From a virus, in IMG/VR virus record IMGVR_UViG_3300027963_000035, positions 62,001 through 126,000 of that record: a stretch of 64,000 nucleotides of DNA, one strand, 5' to 3'. Below are positions 6,649-16,275 of the stretch, in pieces. The notes under the pieces are model-generated. The model did no database searches, was not told where the DNA came from, and saw nothing but the letters and a program-made list of their open reading frames with translations. Every line of letters begins with the position of its first letter. The stretch's first letter is position 1. The translations under genes were made by a program, and so were the position numbers.

Positions 6649-8988
6649 TCACTTGCAGGGGACTATGCTGACGCAATTTAATTTATCACCTTCGCCAGTT
6701 ACCTTGCTGATATCAAGTTGTATTTTAACATCAATTGGTGCGCCCTTATAAACCATTTCTATTTCTGGTTTCTCAGGCATTACAAGTTGAATAGTATCAG
6801 GTATTGTTCCCTTTAATTCTATTACCGGAGGTATTCCTACGACCTGAATGGTATCAGGTATTCCTTCCGCATTCAATTTAATTTCGGACGGGAAGTCCCC
6901 AATTAATTTTAATCCTATACTTTCTGGAATATCCATATTGACAATTGGAATTGATTTAGGTAATTCCGACGCATCCAAAAGGATGCTAGATGGGATCTTG
7001 GCCTCACTTATTATCTTTATCTCAGAAGGTATGGGCATTATAGGAGGAATAATCTTAATTTCCGATATTCCTTCTATTCTTTCAACTTTTATTGAACTTG
7101 GAATTTCTGATGCGTCTATTTTTATGTCTGGGAATTTAGGGGCAACCACATTAATGACACTCGGTATCCCTATGTCACTGACTTGAATTTCCATTGTGTT
7201 ATCATCCATGCCGTCTAGGCCATTTGGCTTTACCATTCCGTATCCGCCGCCACTTGTGGGACATTGAACAGTAACGGTGCAGTTTAGTTCTGGCACCGGT
7301 CCCCAACTCACTGGAATATAGACTCCGTTCAAACCAGTTGGATCTATTTCTATGGGTGGCAAAGAAGTTCCATTAATATTTATAGAACTTGGTATAGTTG
7401 GTCCGTTGTAATTAATGTTAACCACATCAGGCAAATATATTAGCGGAGAATTTACCGTTATCACTGAAGGTATGCTGTCCTGAACATCTACATTTACAGT
7501 TATTGGATTTATATTTATCACACTAGGTATAGCCGCTCCGGCTGTATTTATATCAATTGATATAGGATCTACAGTTATATGACTTGGTATATTAATAGGA
7601 GATATTGTTATCGTGCTTGGTATTGGTATTCCACTCGATGTTATGTCCACTTGAACTGGATCTATGCTTATTCTTCCCGGTATATTAATTGGGCTAATTT
7701 CAATTTTACTTGGTATATTAAATGGAGTAGGAACAACAATCTCTACCTTTCCAGGTATATTAATTGGTGTTATTGATATTTTTCCTGGTATGTTGATTGG
7801 TGTTATGGTTATTAAAGATGGAACCTTCAGCGGAGGTACTATCTCTATTTTGCTGGGGATACTGGTGCCGGGGGTATTCTGAGCTATATCTAAACACGGG
7901 AAAACAATTGGAGGTATGTTATATTTGTTTGGAACAACTTGAAATGGAGTGATAAGTATAGGAGGAATTTGCGGAGGAGGAGGCACTGGTATATCCAAGC
8001 CATCTGTTATTGTCTGCTTCACCGGCTCTAGAGGAGTTAATCTCTCAGTAGGAGTCAATGTAAGTGAGCAATTATTATTAAATACACTCAGTGTGGGATC
8101 GTAATTAGATCCGATTGAATAAGTGTGTGTTCCCTGATATTCCGTTGTGGTGTATTGTCCATCTCCGAAGTCTAATCTGAAATTGGTACTTGCCGTACTG
8201 TTATCTATTGTTATAGAATATTGAGCTGTTATTCCTGTGGTTAAATTGTTATCTATAATATCGAACGTAAAGTTGACGCTTGGGCAAGAATGATCATCAA
8301 ATATTGTGGGCAATGAGTTTAAATTTCTTATTTTCCAATCTAAAGTGGATTGATTATCTGTAAAATTATAACCTATAAAGTTTTCTAAACTTATTATTGC
8401 ATCTACAATTTGATTGTGGTGTTCTGCCACTACAAATCCTCTGACCTTTGCTCCTGCATAATTTAATTTAGTTTGCTTTCCTCCCATGTTCCTGACACAT
8501 TCTTTAAACTTGCAAACTCTACCCACGACCAGAACGATTCCGCTGGTGTTTGATGAGCCTATGGGAGACAGTGCGGACCCATTCTTTTTGATCGAAAGTT
8601 TAAAATTATTCTGAGTCGCTTCTACAACATAATAATTTGTGCCTACTAAAAACGAGCTAGTTGCTGTTTGAAAATTAACTATAGAACCATCTATCAATCC
8701 GTGATTTTCTTTAACAAACACCCCAGAAGAATTCAGTAAAATATTTGATACATTTACTTCTGGATTGAAATTTAATTCTACTGAGTTGTAATAAAACAAT
8801 TCTCCGTTTATGTTTGCGAATCCATTGTTAGCCCATAACTCTTGAGGAGATGGTTTTATTTCTATGGTTTCTGACCAAGGAGGATTGTCCTTGATTAGTA
8901 TAGATTCAGATGTATTATAAACTAAAAAAAGAGTCTCATCTGAGTCATATTTTCTAGGATACAGTATATTTGGTGGTGGTTTACTCAA
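6649..8988 (-). CDS. tail fibre/adhesin with PKD-like domain and long IPS repeat stalk
   Basis: A 779-residue virion protein. Residues 1-215 share an N-terminal module with the next two upstream genes, including AEHHNQIVDAIISLENFIG. A PKD-like beta domain follows (LDFGDGQYTTTEYQGTHTY). From about residue 330 to 770 the chain is a long array of short Ile/Pro/Ser units such as IPSKIEIVPP, NIPGKISITPI and IPSSIKVE, at roughly 13-20 residue spacing, alternating extended strands with proline turns. That is a plausible rigid beta stalk. The C-terminus holds only a short Cys-containing end (NCVSIVPCK). Function as host-binding or capsid/tail decoration is inferred from composition and context. Confidence 0.7.
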   Translation of the reverse strand: MSKPPPNILYPRKYDSDETLFLVYNTSESILIKDNPPWSETIEIKPSPQELWANNGFANINGELFYYNSVELNFNPEVNVSNILLNSSGVFVKENHGLIDGSIVNFQTATSSFLVGTNYYVVEATQNNFKLSIKKNGSALSPIGSSNTSGIVLVVGRVCKFKECVRNMGGKQTKLNYAGAKVRGFVVAEHHNQIVDAIISLENFIGYNFTDNQSTLDWKIRNLNSLPTIFDDHSCPSVNFTFDIIDNNLTTGITAQYSITIDNSTASTNFRLDFGDGQYTTTEYQGTHTYSIGSNYDPTLSVFNNNCSLTLTPTERLTPLEPVKQTITDGLDIPVPPPPQIPPILITPFQVVPNKYNIPPIVFPCLDIAQNTPGTSIPSKIEIVPPLKVPSLITITPINIPGKISITPINIPGKVEIVVPTPFNIPSKIEISPINIPGRISIDPVQVDITSSGIPIPSTITISPINIPSHITVDPISIDINTAGAAIPSVININPITVNVDVQDSIPSVITVNSPLIYLPDVVNINYNGPTIPSSININGTSLPPIEIDPTGLNGVYIPVSWGPVPELNCTVTVQCPTSGGGYGMVKPNGLDGMDDNTMEIQVSDIGIPSVINVVAPKFPDIKIDASEIPSSIKVERIEGISEIKIIPPIMPIPSEIKIISEAKIPSSILLDASELPKSIPIVNMDIPESIGLKLIGDFPSEIKLNAEGIPDTIQVVGIPPVIELKGTIPDTIQLVMPEKPEIEMVYKGAPIDVKIQLDISKVTGEGDKLNCVSIVPCK
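6690..7990 (-). repeat. IPS/IPG short-period coding repeat
   Basis: In-frame repetition inside the 779-residue fibre gene. The recurring unit centres on I-P-S or I-P-G followed by x-I-x-I or I-x-V and then a Pro. Some units are near-identical in DNA (four consecutive copies around 7670-7810); others are diverged, so the array grew by stepwise duplication followed by drift. Such arrays can lengthen or shorten by recombination. Confidence 0.75.
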
Positions 8989-9006
8989 TTTATTTTTTCC
9001 TATAAA

Positions 9007-11355
9007 TTAATATATGGTAGAAAGCCATTGTTTTCCACTTGGTCTATTACCTATATATTTGAAAGTTAAGTCTATATCGTTGAATTTAATGAATGAATTT
9101 TCGCTATAGTCATAACTTATATATGCATTATGATCCTCATCGCTCGAAGCTAATAAGGTTTGTTTTTGGTCATCAAAGCCAGAGACATTCACATCTTGCA
9201 TACTTCTAAATTGATTAGAATTAGTTCCGGGGCCGCCTGTTATCCAAACATTTGTGTTGGAATTAAATACTCCCACACTACCGGAGTTATTAAACAGGAA
9301 TATCCCGTTAGTCATATTTAATAATTCTCCCTCAGCCTTGGTGGGGCCAGATAGGTCATTTATTTTCTTGATTCCTGTTACTTCATTGACCGTCGTGCCG
9401 GATGTTTTGTAAAATCCTCTGAATCTAAAAAATGTTCCTTGATCTTGATTTCTTAAGATATACCCAGCCCCATCCTTCCAAACAGACCTATAACAACTAT
9501 AGTATTCTTTTGATGCTGGATTTAAGGTGGTTGTGGTGGCTCCAGTATTCCATAAATCAAATATTGAGTTGGCCTTAAGTTCCTCGGCTCCATTTGAATA
9601 TGTTAAATCCGTGTAACTGCTCAGTGATTTGTTTGCTAAAGACAACTTTTGAACAGTCGTGTTTGTTTGAACCGATTTAGGATCAGACAAACCAAACAGG
9701 AAATACAAAGAAGTTTTTGAAGATAAACCAACCCAATTCCATTGTCTGTTTATCTCCGAATTAGCAGACCCCAAAACAGATAAAGATGAATAACAATCTG
9801 TAAAACCTGAATAATTTTGAAGTTTAATTTTTTCTTTGCTAATTGGTTCTGCCGCACCTCGGCCTGTAGACCAATAAACTATGCCAGATGATCCATCGCC
9901 CGACAACACCGCATCAGATTTTGAAAAACCATTATTTCTATTAAATTCTCTTATCTTTCTACATTTCTCTGATCGATAGTAATCGGGATCGGTGCAGGTT
10001 ATATAATTATTATTTCTTATAAAACTATCATCTATTTTTTCTATACTCTTAGTCGATAAAGTTTTAAAAGTTTCGCTAATTAATCCAAATTCATGAGGTG
10101 TTATTGAGTTTGATCCATTATTTATAGTCCACAACCACATATTTAATTTTTCTACAACATCTACTTGATTCTCAAGAGTTGTTATTCTGTAGTTTCCGAA
10201 CTTTGTGTCTACTCTTAATATTACGTCATACAATCCGCCCACACTAAATACTGCTCTTGTAACATTTGAGTTGAAGTGGTTGAGATCATCTGCTATTGAC
10301 CAAGTATAATTTGTTATATCATCATTTGCCTTGGCCCCAGCGTTTGTGACTTGGACATCAATTGGAACGTTGACAGGGGTTCTAAGGTTATTGTTAAAAA
10401 TAAATTGTGTTAATTTTGGAACAAAGATAATTTCGGCTTCATCTGGACAAGCTTCTTTTACATTGATTAATTTATCAAAAACTACTGTATCCTCACCAAA
10501 ATCATTTTCAACTTTAAGAGCGACTGTGTAAATTCCAGGATTGCAATAAATGTATTGTTTTACTTGATTATCAGCGACCGTAAGTCCATCGATTATGGTT
10601 TCGTAGGATAAGGTTTCTTCTGAATCATAATAAAAATCCATATTATTTAATGTTACATCTTTGTCATCACTTGCTTTGTTTATTGGAGCTCCATAGTCAT
10701 TCACTGTGGGTTTTAAATTAAAATACCAAGTGTGCTTTAGTCTCTCGCTAGATCCGTCCGTCCCTAGTCTGAAACTAAGATCGGTAAAATTTACAATCAA
10801 GCCTTTTTTGTTCTGACATTTATCACTTGAAATTGGGGATAAAACTCCGAGTCTTTTATCTACGCTAAACCATGCTTTTGGAATTAAAACTATGCTTCTT
10901 AGATAATTAATTCTTTCCTCTATAGTGCCTGTTAACGGCATTTCCGCCTTGGATCCCTGCAATCCAGCAAATTTTTCTATTGCTATAATAGAATCTTTTA
11001 ACGTATTGTGGTGCTGTGCCATCACATTTTGTGTTACATTAGTTAAATCTTTGTATTTTGCTACACTCTTGAATCCTGGGATTATTTTTATTCCTTCGAA
11101 TGTGGTTGTGGTTTTAGACGTGTATGTAAAAGATATTGCTCTTTCTTCTGGATTAGAGCATTGATCTGTTAATGTTATTATGCCACCGCCTTCTGCAGAC
11201 CCAGGGAATTTAGACATTACGCTGGCGTTCTCATACACAGTGATAGTTGTATCTCCTGGGTTATAGTCCTCAGCGAGTTTTAACCTCAAATAGTCGTGGA
11301 CAACATAAAGGTTTTGATTGTTGTCAAAATCATATGGGTAATTGCTTAGAGTCAT
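9007..11355 (-). CDS. PKD-domain fibre/decoration protein
   Basis: A 782-residue protein in the minus-strand fibre cluster. Residues 15-140 form the N-terminal module shared with its neighbours (GDTTITVYENASVMSKFPG and AQHHNTLKDSIIAIEKFAG). Two PKD-like immunoglobulin folds follow, with GIYTVALKVENDFGEDTVV and GLYDVILRVDTKFGNYR as the conserved closing strands. The C-terminal 350 residues read as a beta-propeller-like or receptor-binding head (repeated short strands with Trp, Gly and Asp) that I do not recognise. The stop is followed 18 bases later by the next gene. Role in adhesion is inferred. Confidence 0.7.
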   Translation of the reverse strand: MTLSNYPYDFDNNQNLYVVHDYLRLKLAEDYNPGDTTITVYENASVMSKFPGSAEGGGIITLTDQCSNPEERAISFTYTSKTTTTFEGIKIIPGFKSVAKYKDLTNVTQNVMAQHHNTLKDSIIAIEKFAGLQGSKAEMPLTGTIEERINYLRSIVLIPKAWFSVDKRLGVLSPISSDKCQNKKGLIVNFTDLSFRLGTDGSSERLKHTWYFNLKPTVNDYGAPINKASDDKDVTLNNMDFYYDSEETLSYETIIDGLTVADNQVKQYIYCNPGIYTVALKVENDFGEDTVVFDKLINVKEACPDEAEIIFVPKLTQFIFNNNLRTPVNVPIDVQVTNAGAKANDDITNYTWSIADDLNHFNSNVTRAVFSVGGLYDVILRVDTKFGNYRITTLENQVDVVEKLNMWLWTINNGSNSITPHEFGLISETFKTLSTKSIEKIDDSFIRNNNYITCTDPDYYRSEKCRKIREFNRNNGFSKSDAVLSGDGSSGIVYWSTGRGAAEPISKEKIKLQNYSGFTDCYSSLSVLGSANSEINRQWNWVGLSSKTSLYFLFGLSDPKSVQTNTTVQKLSLANKSLSSYTDLTYSNGAEELKANSIFDLWNTGATTTTLNPASKEYYSCYRSVWKDGAGYILRNQDQGTFFRFRGFYKTSGTTVNEVTGIKKINDLSGPTKAEGELLNMTNGIFLFNNSGSVGVFNSNTNVWITGGPGTNSNQFRSMQDVNVSGFDDQKQTLLASSDEDHNAYISYDYSENSFIKFNDIDLTFKYIGNRPSGKQWLSTIY

Positions 11356-12789
11356 TTATATTATTTCTATTGTATTTTCTTTTTTGAGAAAGGCCTTTTT
11401 AATTACTTGATTTTTATACAAAACGAAAACGCTGGGTTGTGGTTGAGAGTATTGTTTTTCGTAAATAAAGTATGCAACATGTATGTTTGGATCAATTTCT
11501 CTGTAATTAAGAACGGAATCATTTTCAATCGCACCTATTTTTGCATTACTAACATTGAAGCCTGATAGATTTGCACTGGAGCCTCCGGCTATAGTAGCTA
11601 TAATTTCTGTTCTGTATATTGGAGTGGCTCCGTTTAGATCACAATGTGTTGAAATTTTTTCATCAACCTGCTCAGTATTTGTAGCTGTATCTGTGTAAAG
11701 TATGCCATACTTAATACTATTAATATTCATTGTGTAACAATTAGGCGGCTTCGCAGGGTCGCTATTATTAACAACTAATGCCAACTTCTTACCTTCAAAA
11801 TTATTTTTAACATTTTTTCCGTTTATGATGATTTTATAATTACCCCCAGAAGATAAAGAACCAGAACATTTATGCATTCTTTTGATCAACCTACCAGGTG
11901 AATTAAAGTTCCAATATCTCTCTTGTATGTCTCCGTCTGTTTGATCTATGAACTCAAAAATTGTAGGACCATACCCAGTGTTGGTGTTTAAATAATTTGC
12001 TATTATACCGCCTGATAGGTTGTCTGGTCTAGGATTGTTTATTAAAGATATGTAGAAAAATGGTTGTTTCTCTTCATTTGAAACCAAAACATAGTTGCTC
12101 TTGGTCATTATCGCTTGGCCACCCAACACACTCACAACAGTCAATTCTACACTATAAGAACCCTCTGTTACATAATGGTGTATTGGATTTTTCTCTGTAG
12201 ATGTTGTGCCATCTCCAAAATCCCAAAAATATCTAACTAGTGGCCCCGTGCTAAAATTTTGGAATGTTACAGATAATGGAGGAGCGCCACTTGTTGGATA
12301 TGCTCTGAATAATGGTTTTGGTGTTAAAAATCTATTTTCTTGAGTTTTTAGTATTCCATTAAGAGATATTGGATCTGGACTTTCTATTAATCCCAAATTT
12401 GTCTCTATCTTCATTATTGCATCTTTTACTGCATTATGATGCTCGGCACTAACAGTATTTCCAACTTTAGCGTTTATGTCCCACTGATTCTGCCTTGATC
12501 CTGCAAAACCACGAACTAAGTCTTTAAAGGTGTTTGCAGTTTTTGATCCATAATAAATTAATTCACCTTGTTTATCATTGTCTCCGCTTATTTTAATTAT
12601 TCCCTTGCTCGGAAAGCTGGATGTGTCGCCAACAATTACTCGAGTGCCGGAATAACTTAGACTCTGAGTTAACTTTGTCTCGGCATTATTCCTAACCTCG
12701 TACAGACTCTCCCTGCCATCCAGTGCTTCTGGATATAGTGATAAATCTCCTGTCTGGTAACCGTCTCTTAAGCTATCAATTCTCGCCAT
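11356..12789 (-). CDS. PKD-domain fibre/decoration protein
   Basis: A 477-residue protein. Residues 30-140 carry the shared N-terminal module (TRVIVGDTSSFPSKGIIKIS, then AEHHNAVKDAIMKIETNLG). A textbook PKD domain follows at about residues 160-235, with RYFWDFGDGTTSTEKNPIHH and GSYSVELTVVS. A second beta-rich region fills the C-terminus. PKD domains are extracellular interaction domains, common in phage appendages and surface proteins. Its start overlaps the end of the coiled-coil gene upstream by 14 bases, and the 782-residue paralogue begins directly after its stop, so they form one operon. Confidence 0.75.
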   Translation of the reverse strand: MARIDSLRDGYQTGDLSLYPEALDGRESLYEVRNNAETKLTQSLSYSGTRVIVGDTSSFPSKGIIKISGDNDKQGELIYYGSKTANTFKDLVRGFAGSRQNQWDINAKVGNTVSAEHHNAVKDAIMKIETNLGLIESPDPISLNGILKTQENRFLTPKPLFRAYPTSGAPPLSVTFQNFSTGPLVRYFWDFGDGTTSTEKNPIHHYVTEGSYSVELTVVSVLGGQAIMTKSNYVLVSNEEKQPFFYISLINNPRPDNLSGGIIANYLNTNTGYGPTIFEFIDQTDGDIQERYWNFNSPGRLIKRMHKCSGSLSSGGNYKIIINGKNVKNNFEGKKLALVVNNSDPAKPPNCYTMNINSIKYGILYTDTATNTEQVDEKISTHCDLNGATPIYRTEIIATIAGGSSANLSGFNVSNAKIGAIENDSVLNYREIDPNIHVAYFIYEKQYSQPQPSVFVLYKNQVIKKAFLKKENTIEII

Positions 12790-13444
12790 TATTACCTATC
12801 TTTTCTTGAAACCCTTCTTTTATTTTTAACATGTTACTCTGTAGATAGTTAAGTTTGTTTAAAACTTGTTGTTTAATTGGGACATCATCCGGTAGAGATA
12901 GTGCTGTTTCAACAAGATCTATATCTACATTATTTTGAAGCAATATTTTCAAATTAATTTTTTCTAAAAGTTTAGTACCCCAATATTCTTTTTGTGAATC
13001 TAAGTCGTCAAAGTATTTTAAAGGTTCTGTTTTTTCTATATTCTCAAACGTTTGAATAAAGAACTCACACTCCTCCTCGGTATCCTTTTTCTTGCTCAAT
13101 AGTGATTGCACATTGTTTGAAATATTTGATATATTTCTCTTGATTTGTCTTTTCTTGATTTCTAATTCTCGTAAATCAAGTTCATCTTTTATTTCTTTTT
13201 CTTTACTATCTATTCTTAATAAACTAATATTGTATATCTCCAGATTATCTTTTTCCTCCTCTAACTGGAGATCTACGCTATTTAAAATCTCTTGTCTGGC
13301 CTTTAATTCCCGCAGACACTGCCACATTTTAGCTTGATTTGTGGGTTCTTTTCCAATTAGAAAATATTTCAATTGAAAATAACTGTGCCGAGAGACTACA
13401 TCGTTTTTCAAGAGTTCAGATACTTTTTCTTTTATTTCTGGCAT
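12776..13444 (-). CDS. coiled-coil protein, hypothetical
   Basis: A 222-residue, mostly helical protein. Residues 45-140 are rich in Lys, Glu, Leu and Ile in a heptad-like pattern (EEEKDNLEIYNISLLRIDSK and later IKDELDLRELEIKKRQIKR), which predicts a coiled coil. No enzyme motif is seen. It lies between two fibre genes and overlaps the following PKD gene by 14 bases, so a chaperone or structural adaptor for fibre assembly is the reasonable inference. Confidence 0.6.
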   Translation of the reverse strand: MPEIKEKVSELLKNDVVSRHSYFQLKYFLIGKEPTNQAKMWQCLRELKARQEILNSVDLQLEEEKDNLEIYNISLLRIDSKEKEIKDELDLRELEIKKRQIKRNISNISNNVQSLLSKKKDTEEECEFFIQTFENIEKTEPLKYFDDLDSQKEYWGTKLLEKINLKILLQNNVDIDLVETALSLPDDVPIKQQVLNKLNYLQSNMLKIKEGFQEKIGNNGEN

Positions 13445-13500
13445 TTTTATTTACTCCTAATAGGTATTCTATTATAGTAAAAATGCTAGAACATTGCATT

Positions 13501-15780
13501 TCAAGAAGAAGTTACTATTATGCTGCCGTGCATATTAAAACTATTTTCTGATATATAGTAATAAGTCCCTGGTTCGGATGGCACCCAGGTTATGGTTCCA
13601 TCATCTGTTCCGTTATTATTGATGCCTATTAAATCCGAACCAGAACCAGTAACATCATACTTTTTCAACCATACTGGGTGTCCAGAAGTTGAAATATTTA
13701 GTATTATTGCATCGCCAACCAAGACATTTATTGATAAATTATTCCCAGATAATACCCCATTATTATCTTTACCATTTAGCACATAAGCTGTGCCGGGGAT
13801 GGAGGTAATGTTTACATAGAATGCGTGTGGTCCTGGTCCTTGATTTTGTGGATCCCCGCCTGTTTCTCTTATCTGTCTTGTTTTTGGGCCAAATATGTAG
13901 GGATATGCGGGTGTATTTAAGTCTTCGCTTACAAATGTTAAGAAGTAAGCATATGTGCCATTTGGATATTCTGGCGTCACACAGTATCTTCCATTATACT
14001 CATCTAGGTATGGATTTGGCATGTAGTCTGCTTGGATATAATTATAATCTTCTATAAAAGAGCCCGAAGGATATTCATCGTAAGAGTAACCACGTCCAGA
14101 TTTCTCGGTCGTAGATGTTCTATAGGAGGATAACATTTGCACTACATTGCTGGAGGCGGACATTGAATTAGAATAGCCGTATGGACCATAAATAGGATAT
14201 CCATCAAAGCAGAATCCTACTATTTTTGAATGTCCGTTTCCGTGTCTAAAATGATCTCCCTGGTAGGTGCTTCCACTATAATAGGTATTTTTTCCGTAAA
14301 ACTTATTGACACTCCAACAATTTTTCAAGAATGATCCATCACGATAACTATACATTCCTTCTTCATTTGGACTACCACCACATTCATCAACACCAAATAA
14401 AGAGCTGTTGAGAACAGCATTAAATTGGTATCCCGTTCCTGGTAGGTCGGTCCCCCCGGGCAGTGATCCATACCCTGCAGATGGATTTAATAAAACAACT
14501 CCGTTTACTGTGACTCCCATTGCGCCCAAGCTTGTATCTTGGGGATTTTCCGAGTTATTCAAACCTCCCCTATAAGTAAACAAGAAATTGTGTGTTTGAT
14601 CAGCTATGCTGTTTGAATTCGAGAAGGTTCTAGAAATTAAACCATCATTGAATAATGGATTCCCGGCCAATGCTGGATAAGGGTCCCCATCACTAATTAT
14701 TTGTATCCTATTTCCCGCTGTTATTATATCTGTTATGCTCGGATAATTGCCGGCAACATCCGAGACAGATATTGAATTTAAATTAAATGGCGATAAAGTT
14801 GTTGTGGTCGGCGTCAAAGTTGTGGTGGTCACAGGCCGAGCTGTTGTGGTTGTTGCCGACTGCATTATTTCTATTTCATAGTCTACAAAAATTTTATCAT
14901 AACTTGATAAGGTTGAGGAAAGCATGAATTTTGCTTCATCATTCATCTCTGTGAAATACAAGTTATTCCATTGCGTATTTGGAGCTTTTAATTGTGGCGG
15001 CTGAGTTGTTACCGTGGAGCTAAATGCAGGATAATATATTCCGTCTGAAGCTGAACAATTCTGTGAGCACGATGGTATTCTGACTCCGTTAACATATACT
15101 CTTAAGGTATCTTTTTTGAATTCTTGAATGCCAGATATTTGATATTCTCCGTTTGCAAAAACAGGAGCAACTTCATAAAAATGTTTGTGATCAGTGGCAT
15201 TATTGAGTATGGGTTTAATTACTATGTTTTCATCGGAGGGATTGCTAATTTCCCAATAAATTCCATATGAGTCTTGGAATTCTATCATTCCTCCATCCAC
15301 CGGGGTACTCATGCCTGGAAATTGGAATGTTATATTATTGGCATCGGCAGTTATTTGTGAAAGCTTATCTCTCTCTGCTCTTAACATAACCACGAAATCT
15401 GGTGATGAATTTAAAGTATAACCTAAAGAATTATATTCATCCATTTCTTCTTGTGTTATCTGCTTACTTCCATTTGAGTGGTGTGCTATACTGTGATTGG
15501 CTTGATCTATTGCTCCTGGTTTTAAGTTTCCGTCCTTTTCCAAAGATTGATCTAGTCTCAAAGGGAGACTACCTGAATCACCGGCACCTTCTCTTAGTAT
15601 TTGTGAATTCTGGTTGATCTGACCAGACATTATCTGATCCCTCATCACTAGAGTTTTAATTGGCTTGTTGTCAAAGTCGTAATGATATGGATCATTTGGT
15701 TGATATAATGGAACTCCATAGGCTTCCAAAGAAGGAGGTACAGGTGGTCTTGCTATTGGGGCTATTGTTGTAGTTGGCAT
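13501..15780 (-). CDS. fibre protein with YHYH domain and cupredoxin-like C-terminus
   Basis: A 759-residue virion-type protein. The N-terminal 310 residues are a phage fibre base (AIDQANHSIAHHSNGSKQI, then beta-rich sequence). A Thr-rich linker (TTTTARPVTTTTLTPTTTT) joins it to a YHYH-family domain at about 330-650, recognised by GDHFRHGNGHSKIVGF followed by CFDGYPIYGPYGY. The last 100 residues look like a cupredoxin fold (GHPVWLKK, then PGTYYYISENSFNMHG), but the expected Cys and second His ligands appear replaced, so copper binding is doubtful. YHYH domains are found in secreted bacterial proteins of unknown function. Here I infer host-surface recognition. Confidence 0.7.
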   Translation of the reverse strand: MPTTTIAPIARPPVPPSLEAYGVPLYQPNDPYHYDFDNKPIKTLVMRDQIMSGQINQNSQILREGAGDSGSLPLRLDQSLEKDGNLKPGAIDQANHSIAHHSNGSKQITQEEMDEYNSLGYTLNSSPDFVVMLRAERDKLSQITADANNITFQFPGMSTPVDGGMIEFQDSYGIYWEISNPSDENIVIKPILNNATDHKHFYEVAPVFANGEYQISGIQEFKKDTLRVYVNGVRIPSCSQNCSASDGIYYPAFSSTVTTQPPQLKAPNTQWNNLYFTEMNDEAKFMLSSTLSSYDKIFVDYEIEIMQSATTTTARPVTTTTLTPTTTTLSPFNLNSISVSDVAGNYPSITDIITAGNRIQIISDGDPYPALAGNPLFNDGLISRTFSNSNSIADQTHNFLFTYRGGLNNSENPQDTSLGAMGVTVNGVVLLNPSAGYGSLPGGTDLPGTGYQFNAVLNSSLFGVDECGGSPNEEGMYSYRDGSFLKNCWSVNKFYGKNTYYSGSTYQGDHFRHGNGHSKIVGFCFDGYPIYGPYGYSNSMSASSNVVQMLSSYRTSTTEKSGRGYSYDEYPSGSFIEDYNYIQADYMPNPYLDEYNGRYCVTPEYPNGTYAYFLTFVSEDLNTPAYPYIFGPKTRQIRETGGDPQNQGPGPHAFYVNITSIPGTAYVLNGKDNNGVLSGNNLSINVLVGDAIILNISTSGHPVWLKKYDVTGSGSDLIGINNNGTDDGTITWVPSEPGTYYYISENSFNMHGSIIVTSS

Positions 15781-15798
15781 AAAATTATATAGAATTAG

Positions 15799-16275
15799 TT
15801 AGATGAAATTAATGCGCCAATTCCAGGTTATTTGAATGTCTTTTGTTTTCATTAAATCTGGAAATGCTACCATGCTGTATAAACTCTCATTGGCCATTTC
15901 TAGTGCCATTTCATTTATGGTTTGTCCTATTGCGTCATCAAAAGTCAGTACAGATGTAAAAGTTGCTTGTGTCGGTATATTTGGATCGATACTGGATATT
16001 ATTGGCTTTGATATTACCTCGGATCCAAACAACGACGATCGTTCTGCATTAACAGTTCTTAATTTACCTTCAATCATACCGCCATTGCCAAATATTATTT
16101 TATTTATATAAAAAGGATAATATTGTCCACTAATCTCGTTTGCTAAACTCATAGCAAGGGCAGATTTCCCAGACCTTAATATTGTATTGTTTATTCTGTA
16201 TAGGACTTTATTTTTCTTCCTATCTTCTATAGAAACATCTATAAAGCCTTTTACTTTTTGTTCATTGTTAATCAT
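15799..16275 (-). CDS. baseplate/tail-associated protein, hypothetical
   Basis: A 158-residue protein next to the tail protein I-like gene, overlapping its end by four bases (ATGA-type coupling). It is mixed alpha/beta, with a long middle strand region (INKIIFGNGGMIEGKL) and ends ITWNWRINF, a beta ending common in small tail fibre-attachment proteins. Position between the baseplate wedge genes and the fibres suggests a fibre-attachment or baseplate periphery role; no family is recognised. Confidence 0.6.
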   Translation of the reverse strand: MINNEQKVKGFIDVSIEDRKKNKVLYRINNTILRSGKSALAMSLANEISGQYYPFYINKIIFGNGGMIEGKLRTVNAERSSLFGSEVISKPIISSIDPNIPTQATFTSVLTFDDAIGQTINEMALEMANESLYSMVAFPDLMKTKDIQITWNWRINFI

